From Palaeococcus pacificus DY20341 (GTDB lineage Archaea; Methanobacteriota_B; Thermococci; Thermococcales; Thermococcaceae): a DNA stretch of 64,000 nt. The notes under the pieces were generated by a model. It was not told the origin of the DNA. It saw only the letters and a list, made by a program, of their open reading frames with translations, and searched no databases. Where the stretch lies: NCBI RefSeq assembly GCF_000725425.1, contig NZ_CP006019.1:1710480-1774479 (forward strand), in the 5' to 3' direction. Below are positions 1-11,024 of this stretch, piece after piece. Numbering within the stretch: position 1 is the first letter of the stretch; each line of letters opens with the position of its first letter. Both the position numbers and the translations under genes were made by a program.

Positions 1-1
1 C

Positions 2-118
2 AACTGGTACAAGAGCTACATGTTCAGGATACAGACACTAGAAGGTTCAAAAGGCTTTGAAGACGAAATAACTCTCGGTCAAGAGCTTTACGATGACGAT
101 GAGAGCTCTACAACATGA
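2..118 (+). CDS. C-terminal end of an unidentified protein (cut by window edge)
   Basis: The second frame is open from the window edge to a TGA at 116-118 and encodes the last 38 residues of a protein. It reads NWYKSYMFRIQTLEG and ends in an acidic tail (LYDDDESSTT). Only the tail is visible, so I cannot name the family. The 273 bases that follow, before pdaD, are AT-rich and carry the pdaD promoter, so this gene most likely ends its own transcription unit. Confidence 0.6.
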   Translation, partial: NWYKSYMFRIQTLEGSKGFEDEITLGQELYDDDESSTT

Positions 119-278
119 AATTCCTGAATAAATCCTTTTTCAATCTTTACCCCGTATTTTTATTTAATCTAAAACGCAGTTTTTATCCGTTAGTTTTTAG
201 TTCTATCGGTTCTTATTTAGCCATTTTAAGAGTTCTCAAAAATTTACGGACAGTTTCGCTTTTGGGCCGAAAACGAAA

Positions 279-288
279 TATTTATAAG
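279..288 (+). promoter_or_regulatory. archaeal promoter (BRE/TATA) for the polyamine genes
   Basis: A CGAAA stretch followed by TATTTATAAG matches a BRE plus TATA box. Transcription would start near 310-314, giving a leader of about 80 nt before pdaD. The leader contains small AT-rich dyads, the clearest being CGAATA-T-TATTCG at 357-369. Confidence 0.55.
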
Positions 289-391
289 CTAACGGTTGAG
301 CCATAATTAGTAGAGCGTGAAATAAGTAGTGGATTATTATCCAAATCACGAACAAACGAATATTATTCGAAAAAAAAGGTGGTGGAGAGAT

Positions 392-865
392 ATGAGCTGG
401 ATAACCCCAAAAAAAGCAATTATGGTTGCTGCGAGTGCAGAAGGTGGAACCAAGTTAAATGCATTTGATAACGCTCTCCTAAAAATGGGCATTGGGAACG
501 TCAATTTAGTTAAGCTGAGCAGTGTTATTCCTGCTCACATAGAGTGGATTGAGAAGATGCCCGAAGTTCCAATAGGAATGCTCCTTCCAACAGTTTACGC
601 CCATATAGAGAGCGATGAGCCCGGTTCAACAATAAGCGCCGCTTTGGGTGTTGGTATAAGTGAAGACAATAATGGAGGACTAATTTACGAATACAGCGGA
701 TACTGCACAAAAGAAGAAGCCATAGAGATGGTAAAGAAAATGGTTGAAGAGGGCTTTAGAGTTAGAGGATGGAAGCTTAAGGAGTTTAAGGTTGTAGTTT
801 CAGAGATTACTGTTAAGGATAAACCCGCGGCAGCTTTAGCCGCAGTAGTTATGCTCCCATACTAA
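392..865 (+). CDS. pdaD: pyruvoyl-dependent arginine decarboxylase
   Basis: Converts arginine to agmatine, the first step of thermococcal polyamine synthesis, in the cytoplasm. The 157-residue length fits the family. The self-cleavage site is visible as KLSSVIPAHIEW: the proenzyme is expected to split between Ser43 and Ser44, and the second serine becomes the pyruvoyl cofactor of the larger chain. I chose the ATG at 392 (MSWITPKKA) because GGTGGAGAG lies just upstream; the frame is open further upstream but shows no family similarity there. speD and speE follow in the same direction, which supplies the aminopropyl donor and transferase for the same pathway. Confidence 0.96.
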   Translation: MSWITPKKAIMVAASAEGGTKLNAFDNALLKMGIGNVNLVKLSSVIPAHIEWIEKMPEVPIGMLLPTVYAHIESDEPGSTISAALGVGISEDNNGGLIYEYSGYCTKEEAIEMVKKMVEEGFRVRGWKLKEFKVVVSEITVKDKPAAALAAVVMLPY

Positions 866-922
866 CACTTTCAATATTTTGAACAATGGAAGAGGTGGTC
901 AAGATGGATGGGGGTGAGTGCG

Positions 923-1294
923 ATGATGGGTGTCGAAAACCCATTAGGTATGCATGTGATTTTGGACTTATACGAATGCGATCCCAAAATATTAGACGAT
1001 ATCGAAAAAATAGAAGAAATCCTCACTAAGGCAGCAGAAATAGCCAACGCGACTGTTATTGACAAGAGATTTCATAAGTTCTCTCCTCAAGGCGTTTCTG
1101 GTGCTGTTGTTGTTTCTGAGAGTCATATCACAATTCACACTTGGCCAGAGCATGGCTATGCAAGCGTTGATGTTTATACCTGTGGGGATCACACAATGCC
1201 TGTGAAAGCGGGGGAATACATCATAAAGGCACTCAAATGTAAAAACCCCACAGTTGTTAAAATCGATAGGGGGATTCTCTTCAGAAAGGACTGA
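923..1294 (+). CDS. speD: S-adenosylmethionine decarboxylase proenzyme
   Basis: Makes decarboxylated AdoMet, the aminopropyl donor used by the SpeE encoded next. It is a short class-1B type enzyme of about 123 residues. The autoprocessing motif is VVSESHITIHTWPEHGYA; cleavage is expected between Glu66 and Ser67, with Ser67 becoming the pyruvoyl group. The CGD motif further on contributes the active-site cysteine. The start is ambiguous: ATG at 908, 923 or 926. I prefer 923 because GGTGAGTGCG sits directly upstream, the same leader sequence as before speE. Confidence 0.95.
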   Translation: MMGVENPLGMHVILDLYECDPKILDDIEKIEEILTKAAEIANATVIDKRFHKFSPQGVSGAVVVSESHITIHTWPEHGYASVDVYTCGDHTMPVKAGEYIIKALKCKNPTVVKIDRGILFRKD

Positions 1295-1355
1295 TTCTTC
1301 TTAATCATCTTTTTAAATCCTTCCTTTGATATTTATTTCGAGAGAGGTGAGTGCG

Positions 1356-2201
1356 ATGCATTTCATTGAATGGTATCCGAGAGGTTATGGTGTTGGGTTT
1401 AAGATCAAAAGCAAGCTTTTGGAAACTCAAAGCAAATTCCAGAGAATTGAGCTTTACGAAACTGAGGGATTTGGAAAGCTCCTCGTCCTAGATGGGACTG
1501 TCCAACTAGTTGAACATGGAGAAGAAAGCTATCATGAGCCTTTGGTTCATCCCGTGATGCTCGCACATCCAAATCCGCGCAGAGTTTTGGTGATTGGCGG
1601 AGGAGATGGTGGGACTCTTAGGGAAGTGCTTAAACATAAAACCGTCAAGAAAGCAACTCTAGTAGAGATAGACGACATGGTTGTCGAGATTTCAATGCTT
1701 TATTTGGGGATAGATAGAGGACTCTTAGAGCGGCTGATGAAAAAGGAAGAGCCTAGGGGAGAGCTCATTATTGGAGATGGCGTTGAATACATGAAGAACT
1801 CAGGAGAGAAGTTCGATGTGATAATAGTCGACTCAACAGATCCCGTTGGTCCCGCAAAGCTCCTCTTCAGCGAGGAATTCTATAGAAATGCATATGATGC
1901 ACTAGGCGAAAAAGGGCTCTATATAACCCAAGCAGGAAGCGTCTACCTCTTTACAAATGAGCTTTTGGATGCTTACAAGAATATGAAGAAGGTCTTTGAC
2001 CGCGTTTACTACTTCAGCTTCCCGGTTATAGGATACGCATCACCTTGGAGCTTTTTAGTTGGCGTCAAAGGCGAGATTGATTTCACTAAGATCGACTTAG
2101 AGAGGGCTAAAGAGCTCGAGTTAATCTACTATGATCCTGAAAAACACGAAACACTATTCCAAATGCCCAAGTATGTCAGGGAGCTTTTAGAAAAAGACTG
2201 A
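1356..2201 (+). CDS. speE: polyamine aminopropyltransferase (spermidine synthase family)
   Basis: Transfers the aminopropyl group of decarboxylated AdoMet to an amine. The 281-residue protein has the Rossmann motif VIGGGDGG at about residues 79-86 and the conserved [12 protein letters not shown] and GEESYHE segments. In Thermococcus the enzyme of this family is known to act on agmatine, giving N1-aminopropylagmatine; that specificity is inferred here from the adjoining agmatine-producing pdaD. The start is the ATG preceded by GAGAGGTGAG; the upstream in-frame extension is not conserved-looking. Confidence 0.95.
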   Translation: MHFIEWYPRGYGVGFKIKSKLLETQSKFQRIELYETEGFGKLLVLDGTVQLVEHGEESYHEPLVHPVMLAHPNPRRVLVIGGGDGGTLREVLKHKTVKKATLVEIDDMVVEISMLYLGIDRGLLERLMKKEEPRGELIIGDGVEYMKNSGEKFDVIIVDSTDPVGPAKLLFSEEFYRNAYDALGEKGLYITQAGSVYLFTNELLDAYKNMKKVFDRVYYFSFPVIGYASPWSFLVGVKGEIDFTKIDLERAKELELIYYDPEKHETLFQMPKYVRELLEKD

Positions 2202-2254
2202 AGGCTTCCCAAACTATTTTAACTTTTAATTACTAATCCCTGTATGGTGAAAGC

Positions 2255-3586
2255 ATGGAGGTTAGATGTCATAAATGCGGTAGGGCCTACTCATCAATCA
2301 TTCCTCCCAGCTGCATCTGTGGGGAGGGGCTTGAGATTACATATGACTATTCTAAAGTGGACGTTAAAAAGTGGAGAATGAGAAACAGAGGTGTCTGGCG
2401 CTATAAAGAACTTCTACCGGAAGTCAAGAAGATAGTGAGCTTAAATGAAGGAGGAAGCCCTCTTTTTAAAGCCAAGCTTAGTAAAGAGTTGGGATTAGAA
2501 GTCTTCATAAAGGACGAGACGAGAAACCCAACGGGCTCTTTTAAAGATAGATTTGCAACCGTTGCGGTTTCTTATGGACTGCCTTTTGCCGAAAATGGAT
2601 TTATAGTGGCAAGTGATGGAAACAGCGCTGCTTCGCTAGCAGCTTATGCAGCAAGAGCAAACAAAGAGGCATTTGTAGTTATTCCTAGGAGGGTGGATAA
2701 AGGAAAGCTGATCCAAATGATAGCCTTTGGAGCTAAGATAATCCGTTATGGAGAGAGCGTTGACGAGGCTATTCCCTACGCTAAAGAGCTTGCAAAGCTC
2801 AATGGGCTCTATGATGTAACCTCTGCAAGCAATTTAATAGGCATAGAAGGACAGAAGACGCTTGCTTTTGAACTCTGGGAGGAGCTAAAGCCCACACACA
2901 TTTTAGTCCCCACCGGAAGCGGGAGCAATATATACAGTATTTACAAGGGATTTAAGGAGCTCTTAGAGATTGGTGCTGTGGAAGAAATTCCAAAGCTGAT
3001 AGCAGTGCAAACTGAAAAGTGCTCCCCCATAGCAAGTGAGATACTAAACATTAAAGGGAAGAAGGAGTTTACGAAGGCCCTGGCGCTCTATGTCAAAGAC
3101 CCCCTCAACAAAGAGAAGGCTGTTAGAGCTGTAAAAGAGAGCGGAGGAACAGCTGTCCTTGTTAGGGAAGAGGAGCTAGACATGGGAGAGAGGCTGTTAA
3201 CTAAAGAGGGCGTTTTTGCTGAGTATGCCTCGGCAGTTGTTGTTCCTGCCCTGTTAAAGCTAAAGGAGGAGAACTACTTCGAAAAGGATGATAAAATAGC
3301 CTTAGTAATTACAGGCTCAGGGTTAAAGAGTTTTTATGAAGAAAAAGAGCGCTCAATCATGACAGGAACAAAACTCGAGATTTTAAGGCTCCTTAGGGAT
3401 AAGCCCAGCTATGGCTATGAGATCTGGGAGAACATATCCAAACCCATGAAATATCAAGCTGTTTACCAACACATAAAGGAGCTTGAGAGCTTAGGGCTCA
3501 TCAAAGAGGCCTATAAACGGGGTAGGAGGATTTACTACACACTCACTGGAAAAGGAGCTAGAATACTGGAAAACCTTGAGGAGTAG
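2255..3586 (+). CDS. thrC: threonine-synthase-like PLP enzyme fused to a PadR winged helix
   Basis: Residues 1-25 form a small zinc-ribbon-like segment (CHKCG, later CIC). Residues 60-360 are a fold-type II PLP domain with the lysine motif NPTGSFKDRF (Lys97 should bind PLP) and a glycine-rich phosphate loop (PTGSGSN). This fits threonine synthase, which turns O-phosphohomoserine into threonine. Residues 369-443 are a separate PadR-type winged helix (SYGYEIWENI, then VYQHIKELESLGLIKE and a YYTLTGKG wing). The reading frame is continuous, so this is a true fusion and not two genes. GGTGAAAG precedes the ATG. Substrate is inferred; related PLP lyases cannot be excluded. Confidence 0.88.
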   Translation: MEVRCHKCGRAYSSIIPPSCICGEGLEITYDYSKVDVKKWRMRNRGVWRYKELLPEVKKIVSLNEGGSPLFKAKLSKELGLEVFIKDETRNPTGSFKDRFATVAVSYGLPFAENGFIVASDGNSAASLAAYAARANKEAFVVIPRRVDKGKLIQMIAFGAKIIRYGESVDEAIPYAKELAKLNGLYDVTSASNLIGIEGQKTLAFELWEELKPTHILVPTGSGSNIYSIYKGFKELLEIGAVEEIPKLIAVQTEKCSPIASEILNIKGKKEFTKALALYVKDPLNKEKAVRAVKESGGTAVLVREEELDMGERLLTKEGVFAEYASAVVVPALLKLKEENYFEKDDKIALVITGSGLKSFYEEKERSIMTGTKLEILRLLRDKPSYGYEIWENISKPMKYQAVYQHIKELESLGLIKEAYKRGRRIYYTLTGKGARILENLEE

Positions 3587-3646
3587 ATTTTTAAACCTTT
3601 GACGCTATGTTTATGTTATCACAATCATGTCAAAGGAGGGGGTCAT

Positions 3647-4111
3647 ATGGACAAGGTTTATCTAACTTGGTGGCAAATAGACAGAGCTTTGTTCTCTCTC
3701 GCTGAAGAGCTCAGACAAAAGTTCATGCCGGATGTTATAGTGGGAATAGCAAGGGGAGGGCTGATTCCAGCTGTTAGACTCAGCCATATATTAGGGGACA
3801 TTGAACTCAAAGTGATGGATATAAAATTCTATACTGATATAGGTACTCATGGCGAAAAGCCAGTTATAAAAATCCCAATCCACGGCGACCTGAAGGGAAA
3901 GAAAGTAGCAATAGTGGATGATGTCAGTGATACAGGAAAAACGTTAGAAGTGGCCATTGAAGAGGTCAAAAAACTTGGAGCGGAGGAAGTAAAGGTAGTC
4001 TGCCTCTCAACCAAGCCTTGGACTTCAGTTGTGCCAGATTTTTATGTATTCAGAACTGACAAGTGGATAGTCTTCCCATGGGAAGAATTCCCTGTGGTCG
4101 CTAGGGAGTGA
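3647..4111 (+). CDS. purine-type phosphoribosyltransferase
   Basis: A 154-residue type I phosphoribosyltransferase. The PRPP-binding loop VAIVDDVSDTGKTL and the N-terminal loop VGIARGGLIPA are intact. The short form with a C-terminal tryptophan-rich end (KWIVFPWEEF) resembles archaeal hypoxanthine/xanthine-guanine salvage enzymes, which make nucleotides from free purine bases and PRPP. The exact base cannot be read from sequence. The ATG at 3647 follows a strong AAAGGAGGGGG ribosome site; upstream in-frame codons are not homologous. Confidence 0.85.
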   Translation: MDKVYLTWWQIDRALFSLAEELRQKFMPDVIVGIARGGLIPAVRLSHILGDIELKVMDIKFYTDIGTHGEKPVIKIPIHGDLKGKKVAIVDDVSDTGKTLEVAIEEVKKLGAEEVKVVCLSTKPWTSVVPDFYVFRTDKWIVFPWEEFPVVARE

Positions 4112-4112
4112 T

Positions 4113-4131
4113 GTTGGATAAATTATCCGAC
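4113..4131. repeat. palindrome GTTGGATAA-A-TTATCCGAC
   Basis: Nine-base arms matching at eight positions around a single central base, two bases after the phosphoribosyltransferase stop. The spacer is too short for an RNA hairpin, so a protein-binding DNA site is more likely. It lies about 170 bases before nrdJ, in a 188-base gap with no other gene signal. Confidence 0.4.
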
Positions 4132-4287
4132 AACCTTTAGTTTTACACTTTTTAATTGGGTGTCTACAAACTTCTTGCATTTTTGACATGATGCCAATTC
4201 TCTGAGAGATAAGTTTTTAGCGTTGGAGAGCCTTCATTATACTACCTATCATTCTAACAACTATGCAGATATGTTCCGATAAAATGA

Positions 4288-6969
<2,682 letters not shown>

Positions 6970-6970
6970 A

Positions 6971-6990
6971 CTTTTTTCTTATCCCTTTTC
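6971..6990 (+). terminator. T-rich terminator after nrdJ
   Basis: Runs of T begin directly after the nrdJ stop (CTTTTTTCTT, then CCCTTTTCC). This is the usual form of archaeal intrinsic termination and needs no hairpin. The promoter of the next gene (CCTTTTATACC near 7000) follows at once. Confidence 0.45.
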
Positions 6991-7037
6991 CTTAATCCTT
7001 TTATACCCATGAAGCAACTTTCTCTTGGGGTGGTCTC

Positions 7038-8177
7038 ATGCAGTTTGAAGATGCTTATAAAGAGGTTTATGAGATAGTCAAGCCAAAGTACAAGCTCTTT
7101 ACAGCCGGTCCAGTAGCTTGTTTTCCAGAGGTTTTGGAGATAATGAAAGTCCAAATGTTTAGCCACAGAGCAAAGGAGTATAAGGAAATCCACGTTGATA
7201 CGCTCAAGCGCTTGAGCGACTTTTTAGAGGCCAAAAATGGAGAAATAATTCTCTTCCCAAGCTCAGGAACAGCTTTTATGGAAGCTGCCGTTAGGAACAC
7301 CATCCCGAGAGGTGGGAAAGTCCTCGTAACGATAATAGGTGCTTTTGGAAAGCGCTTTAAGGAAGTCGTCGAGGCCAACGGAAGGAAGGCCATAACTTTG
7401 GAGTACGAACCCGGGAAAGCCGTTAAGCCCGAGGACTTGGACGAGGCTTTAAAGAAGAACCCCGACGTTGAGGCTGTTACAATCACATACAACGAGACAT
7501 CCACAGGTGTTTTGAACCCACTCCCAGAGTTAGCTAAGGTTGTTAAGGAGCACGATAAGCTTCTCTTTGTAGATGCTGTTAGTGCTATGGGTGGAGCTGA
7601 TATCAAGTTCGATGAGTGGGGTATTGATTTAGTCTTTGGAAGCTCCCAAAAGGCCTTTGGAGTTCCTCCAGGGTTAGCGGTTGCTGCTGTGAGTGAGCGT
7701 GTTTTTGAGATAGCTGAGAAGATGGAGGAGAAAGGCTGGTACCTCGATTTACCCCTCTACAAGAAGTTCAACGCCACGAAGAAGGGAACACCCTCAACGC
7801 CTCCAATGCCCCAGATATTTGGCTTAAACGTCGTGCTCCGCATCATAGAGAAGATGGGCGGCAAAGAAGAGTGGCTCGGCATGTACGCAAAGCGCTCCCA
7901 AATGATTAGGGAAGGCGTCAAGGAGATGGGTCTTAGTGTGTTGGCCGAGCCCGGATATGAGAGCCCAACCATTACAGCAGTTGTCGTCCCAGAGGGCATG
8001 AAGGGCGAGGACGTATACAACACGATGCGTGAGAGGGGCTTTGAGCTCGCTAAGGGCTATGGAGCCGGCATAAAGGAGAAGACCTTCAGAATTGGAAACA
8101 TGGGCTACATGACTTTCGAAGACATCCAAGAGATGCTCAGCAACTTAAGAGAAGTAATAGAAGAATTAAAGGATTAA
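7038..8177 (+). CDS. class V PLP aminotransferase (serine/alanine-glyoxylate type)
   Basis: A 379-residue fold-type I PLP enzyme. The N-terminal FTAGPVACFPEVLEIM and the Lys205 motif FGSSQKAFGVPPGLA are typical of the alanine/serine-glyoxylate aminotransferase group, which interconverts an amino acid and a 2-oxo acid. FVDAVSAMGG holds the aspartate that contacts the pyridine ring. The physiological amino donor is not readable from sequence; homologues take part in serine or glycine metabolism. The ATG follows GGGGTGGTC. The 3' end overlaps the convergent ATPase gene by 4 nt. Confidence 0.9.
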   Translation: MQFEDAYKEVYEIVKPKYKLFTAGPVACFPEVLEIMKVQMFSHRAKEYKEIHVDTLKRLSDFLEAKNGEIILFPSSGTAFMEAAVRNTIPRGGKVLVTIIGAFGKRFKEVVEANGRKAITLEYEPGKAVKPEDLDEALKKNPDVEAVTITYNETSTGVLNPLPELAKVVKEHDKLLFVDAVSAMGGADIKFDEWGIDLVFGSSQKAFGVPPGLAVAAVSERVFEIAEKMEEKGWYLDLPLYKKFNATKKGTPSTPPMPQIFGLNVVLRIIEKMGGKEEWLGMYAKRSQMIREGVKEMGLSVLAEPGYESPTITAVVVPEGMKGEDVYNTMRERGFELAKGYGAGIKEKTFRIGNMGYMTFEDIQEMLSNLREVIEELKD

Positions 8178-8767
8178 ACAGCTTTTTCAAGCTTTATTTT
8201 TCCTTCATCTTCTTTGACCCTGTAAATCACGTCGACGCTTCTCGAATGCGTCCTGAAGTCAAAGGCGAGCTTAACTATGAACTCAAAGCGCTTTAGGGTT
8301 TCGTCATCTATTTTGAGCCAGTGCTTTATCTCCCCCACCAGATCATTTGAGAGCACGAGGGAAGTAATTATGAATGGATAGTCATCTATGAGTTCCTGAA
8401 GAATTAAAGGCACGCTGACAGTGTGGAGCGTATCTATAACAACGTAGTCCGGGTTTATTTTCCTTATCTGTTCTATAACATCATTAGTCCTGCTTTTAAG
8501 GCTTTGAGAATCGAATTGAGTATCAATCACGTTTATGTTCTCTTTAAATGGCTTAAACTCTCCGTAGGCAGTTACAACAGCTATTTTCCAATCATCGGGG
8601 ATTAAGTGAATCAAAGCCTCGACGAGCTTCGTTTTACCGCTCCTGCTCTTCCCCACAATTAAGATATCGCTTTTCTTCAAGAGGGCATCCCTTAAAACCT
8701 CCAGCTGCTCTCTACTAATGCTCCCGTATCTTAAGAGGTCATCTGGTGTGAATATGTACACTCCCAC
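8174..8767 (-). CDS. small stand-alone P-loop ATPase, secretion-ATPase-like
   Basis: A 197-residue protein with Walker A GKSRSGKT at residues 39-46 and a Walker B-like strand (PDYVVIDTLH) at about 107-116. The core resembles the nucleotide domain of type II/IV secretion (VirB11/GspE) ATPases but lacks their N-terminal domain and any membrane segment. No pilin or secretion partner is adjacent, so its role is unknown. The gene has its own TATA-like element (GGTTTATATT on this strand lies downstream for panE instead) and a GGTGGTAAAAA leader before the start. Confidence 0.7.
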   Translation of the reverse strand: MGVYIFTPDDLLRYGSISREQLEVLRDALLKKSDILIVGKSRSGKTKLVEALIHLIPDDWKIAVVTAYGEFKPFKENINVIDTQFDSQSLKSRTNDVIEQIRKINPDYVVIDTLHTVSVPLILQELIDDYPFIITSLVLSNDLVGEIKHWLKIDDETLKRFEFIVKLAFDFRTHSRSVDVIYRVKEDEGKIKLEKAV

Positions 8768-8810
8768 TTTTTACCACCATAAAGCATAGGGCAAGAAAGA
8801 ATATAAACCT

Positions 8811-9710
8811 TCACCTTACTAAAGCCTCTTTCGCCTTAATGAGAGCCACTAAAAGCTCGTTCATAGGAGCTTTAAGTCCAATTGCTTCTGCATACTCTAC
8901 AATTTTGCCGTTTATGTAGTCTATCTCCGTCTTCTTGCCCCTCTTCAAATCCTGAAGCATCGAGTTGTAGTTATCACTCGTACGCTTCAGCGTATCTATA
9001 ATAACCTCTATTGGATGTTCCTCAAAGCTAATACCCCACTGCTGTGCCACCATGCATCCTTCACGAGCTATACTTACTAAAATGTCTTGGAGATAATCGT
9101 TCTCAAGGAGATAGCCGTTCTTAACTTCAAGGAGAGCACCTAATGGGTTTATAGCCGAGTTAACTATGGCCTTGAGCCACTTCCACCCAATTATATTGTC
9201 GCTAACTTTAGTCTTTATCCCCGCAGCATTGAAGAGCATTGCAATTTCCTCGGCAAATCTGCTATTTCCTTTGGGATAAACACCAATGCGCGTAATGCCC
9301 TTCCCAGTCCACCTGATGACGCCCCACTTTTCAAGCATTGCTCCATTTGTGGTTATACCCCCGAGGACATTCTTTGTATATTTTAAAGCCAAATCCTCAT
9401 TTCCGAGACCGTTTTGAATGCTTAAAACCCAAGTTTTATCTCCTATAATTCCTTTAACACACTCCAAAGCAGCTTTTGTAGAATAAGACTTGGTGGCCAA
9501 TATCAGCAGGTCAGGATTTTCGTTAGGTGCATGAGTGATAGCGTTAGGATAAACCGTGAATTCCTCAACGCCCGTAACTTTGAGTCCCTCCTCATTTATG
9601 GCGTTAACATGCTCTTCTCTCCCAATTAGCGTTACATCTTCCTCAACTCTCGCCAGCAGAGCACCAAAAAGTGAGCCAATTGAGCCGGCGCCGAGGATGT
9701 ATATTTTCAC
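8811..9710 (-). CDS. panE: 2-dehydropantoate 2-reductase (ketopantoate reductase)
   Basis: Reduces 2-dehydropantoate to pantoate for coenzyme A synthesis. The 299-residue protein has the N-terminal dinucleotide motif GAGSIGS and the catalytic region [21 protein letters not shown] with its conserved lysine and asparagine. The start is a GTG at 9710 preceded by GGTGAG; the longer in-frame extension has no Rossmann similarity. Archaeal CoA synthesis uses pantoate kinase and phosphopantothenate synthetase afterwards; the latter is also in this window at 24993-25781, though not in the same operon. trmJ diverges from the 47-base promoter gap. Confidence 0.93.
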   Translation of the reverse strand: MKIYILGAGSIGSLFGALLARVEEDVTLIGREEHVNAINEEGLKVTGVEEFTVYPNAITHAPNENPDLLILATKSYSTKAALECVKGIIGDKTWVLSIQNGLGNEDLALKYTKNVLGGITTNGAMLEKWGVIRWTGKGITRIGVYPKGNSRFAEEIAMLFNAAGIKTKVSDNIIGWKWLKAIVNSAINPLGALLEVKNGYLLENDYLQDILVSIAREGCMVAQQWGISFEEHPIEVIIDTLKRTSDNYNSMLQDLKRGKKTEIDYINGKIVEYAEAIGLKAPMNELLVALIKAKEALVR

Positions 9711-9757
9711 TTTTCTCACCAAAAGAGTTTTTAAAGCAGAGATTAAAAGCCTTTCCG
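9711..9757. promoter_or_regulatory. divergent promoter between panE and trmJ
   Basis: The 47-base gap holds GTTTTTAAAGC, a TATA-like box about 25 bases before the trmJ ATG (so trmJ is probably leaderless), and GGCTTTTAATC reading toward panE. The two promoters overlap, so the genes may compete for polymerase. Confidence 0.45.
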
Positions 9758-10504
9758 ATGGAAATGGAAGTAGCGGTAATACTTGTAGAACCAGAGTACC
9801 CCATAAACCTCGGCTCAATAGCACGCGTAATGAAGAACTTTGGTGTTGATGAGCTTATCCTAGTCAACCCTAAAGCGAGGCCAGAGGATGAGCTCGCTAG
9901 AAAGTTTGCGGTTCATGCAGTTGATATTTTAGAGAACGCTAAAATTACAAAAAGCCTAGATGAAGCGCTAGGAATGGTCAACTTTGCTGTCGGGACGAGT
10001 GGTGTAGGGGGAAAGGATTACATCCCTGAGAGAACACCCATAACGCCCGAGGAGTTTGCAAGAAGGATTTTTCTAACAGGCGGAAAGGTTGGAATTGTCT
10101 TTGGACGCGAGAGTAGGGGTTTAGATAACGATGAGCTAGAGAAGCTCGACTTCACAGTTACGATACCCACAAGCGGTGCTTATCCAATAATGAACCTAAG
10201 TCATGCTGTAGCAGTTATTCTTTACGAAGTCTACAAACAAAGGATAAAAACCGAAGAAGTAGAACGCCCAAAACCTGCAGGAAGGCTTGAAAGAGAGGTC
10301 TTCATCCAACAGTGGCGCGAGCTCATGAATGTCCTAAACACTCCGAAAGACCCATATAGGAAGAAGTACACCGAAATAATGATGCGCCGCGTTTTGGGAC
10401 GGGCGTTCATCTATGAAAAAGAAATTTACGCAATTATCGGGCCCCTTAGAAGGGCAGTAAGGAGTTTAAAGAAGTGCAAAGAGAAGGGATGTTTATATGA
10501 TTAG
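9758..10504 (+). CDS. trmJ: tRNA 2'-O-methyltransferase TrmJ (SPOUT family)
   Basis: A 248-residue SpoU/SPOUT methyltransferase. Motif 1 is [15 protein letters not shown], motif 2 is [11 protein letters not shown], and motif 3 is [22 protein letters not shown], which together form the AdoMet knot. TrmJ methylates the ribose of nucleotide 32 in tRNAs; archaeal enzymes act mainly on cytidine 32. The C-terminal basic region ([16 protein letters not shown]) is the usual dimer/tRNA extension. The start ATG lies 25 nt after the TATA box. The stop overlaps the start of the ogt gene by 8 nt, indicating one transcript. Confidence 0.93.
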   Translation: MEMEVAVILVEPEYPINLGSIARVMKNFGVDELILVNPKARPEDELARKFAVHAVDILENAKITKSLDEALGMVNFAVGTSGVGGKDYIPERTPITPEEFARRIFLTGGKVGIVFGRESRGLDNDELEKLDFTVTIPTSGAYPIMNLSHAVAVILYEVYKQRIKTEEVERPKPAGRLEREVFIQQWRELMNVLNTPKDPYRKKYTEIMMRRVLGRAFIYEKEIYAIIGPLRRAVRSLKKCKEKGCLYD

Positions 10505-11024
10505 CGTTGAGCAGTTTAAGGTTGAGAACAGGAGTATTTGGATAGGCGTTATTTACGGAGATAAGATCCAAGGTGTGGTCTATTCTCTCGAAGGAGAAGG
10601 CTTTCTAAAAGAAAGGATAGAAGAGCTAACAAGGTTTCTAAGAAAGCGCGGTGCTGATGTTAGATTAGAGGAAGAAAAAAGCACATATCCACAACTTGTT
10701 TTTGATGTTTTAAAAGGCAAATTAGACAACGAGGAAGTTCTCAATATCCTGAGTTTCGAAGGAACAACACTATTTGAGCGGAAAGTTTATGAGGTATTAA
10801 CAAAAAAAGTTAAACGCGGACAGGTAATAAGTTACAAAGAGCTAGCCCATATTGTGGGAAGTTCACCAAGGGCAATTGGAGGAGCGATGAAAAGGAATCC
10901 ATACCCAATAATCGTTCCATGCCACCGTGTAATTTCAAGTAATGGAATCGGCTTTTACACACCAAAAGTCGAGTACAAAAAGTTTTTGCTCGAAATAGAG
11001 GGGGTGAAAAAGTGGACAAGCTGA
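10497..11024 (+). CDS. ogt: O6-methylguanine-DNA methyltransferase
   Basis: Removes alkyl groups from O6 of guanine by suicidal transfer to a cysteine. The 175-residue protein has the active-site motif IVPCHRVI with acceptor Cys142 and the helix-turn-helix SPRAIGGAMKRNP that binds DNA. Its N-terminal part is the variable domain seen in archaeal MGMT. The gene overlaps trmJ by 8 nt at its start and the TPR gene by 13 nt at its end, so the three are likely coexpressed although their roles differ. Confidence 0.95.
   Translation: MISVEQFKVENRSIWIGVIYGDKIQGVVYSLEGEGFLKERIEELTRFLRKRGADVRLEEEKSTYPQLVFDVLKGKLDNEEVLNILSFEGTTLFERKVYEVLTKKVKRGQVISYKELAHIVGSSPRAIGGAMKRNPYPIIVPCHRVISSNGIGFYTPKVEYKKFLLEIEGVKKWTS

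Noticed and set aside
115-306. 63-aa frame between the partial first gene and pdaD
   Set aside because: No ribosome site or promoter at its start, it overlaps the pdaD promoter, and its Phe/Leu/Arg-rich sequence looks like translated AT-rich spacer.
4168-4215. ATGATGC followed by CTGA in the gap before nrdJ
   Set aside because: Resembles C and D boxes, but the C box is imperfect, the spacing is 8 nt, and no C'/D' or terminal stem is present.
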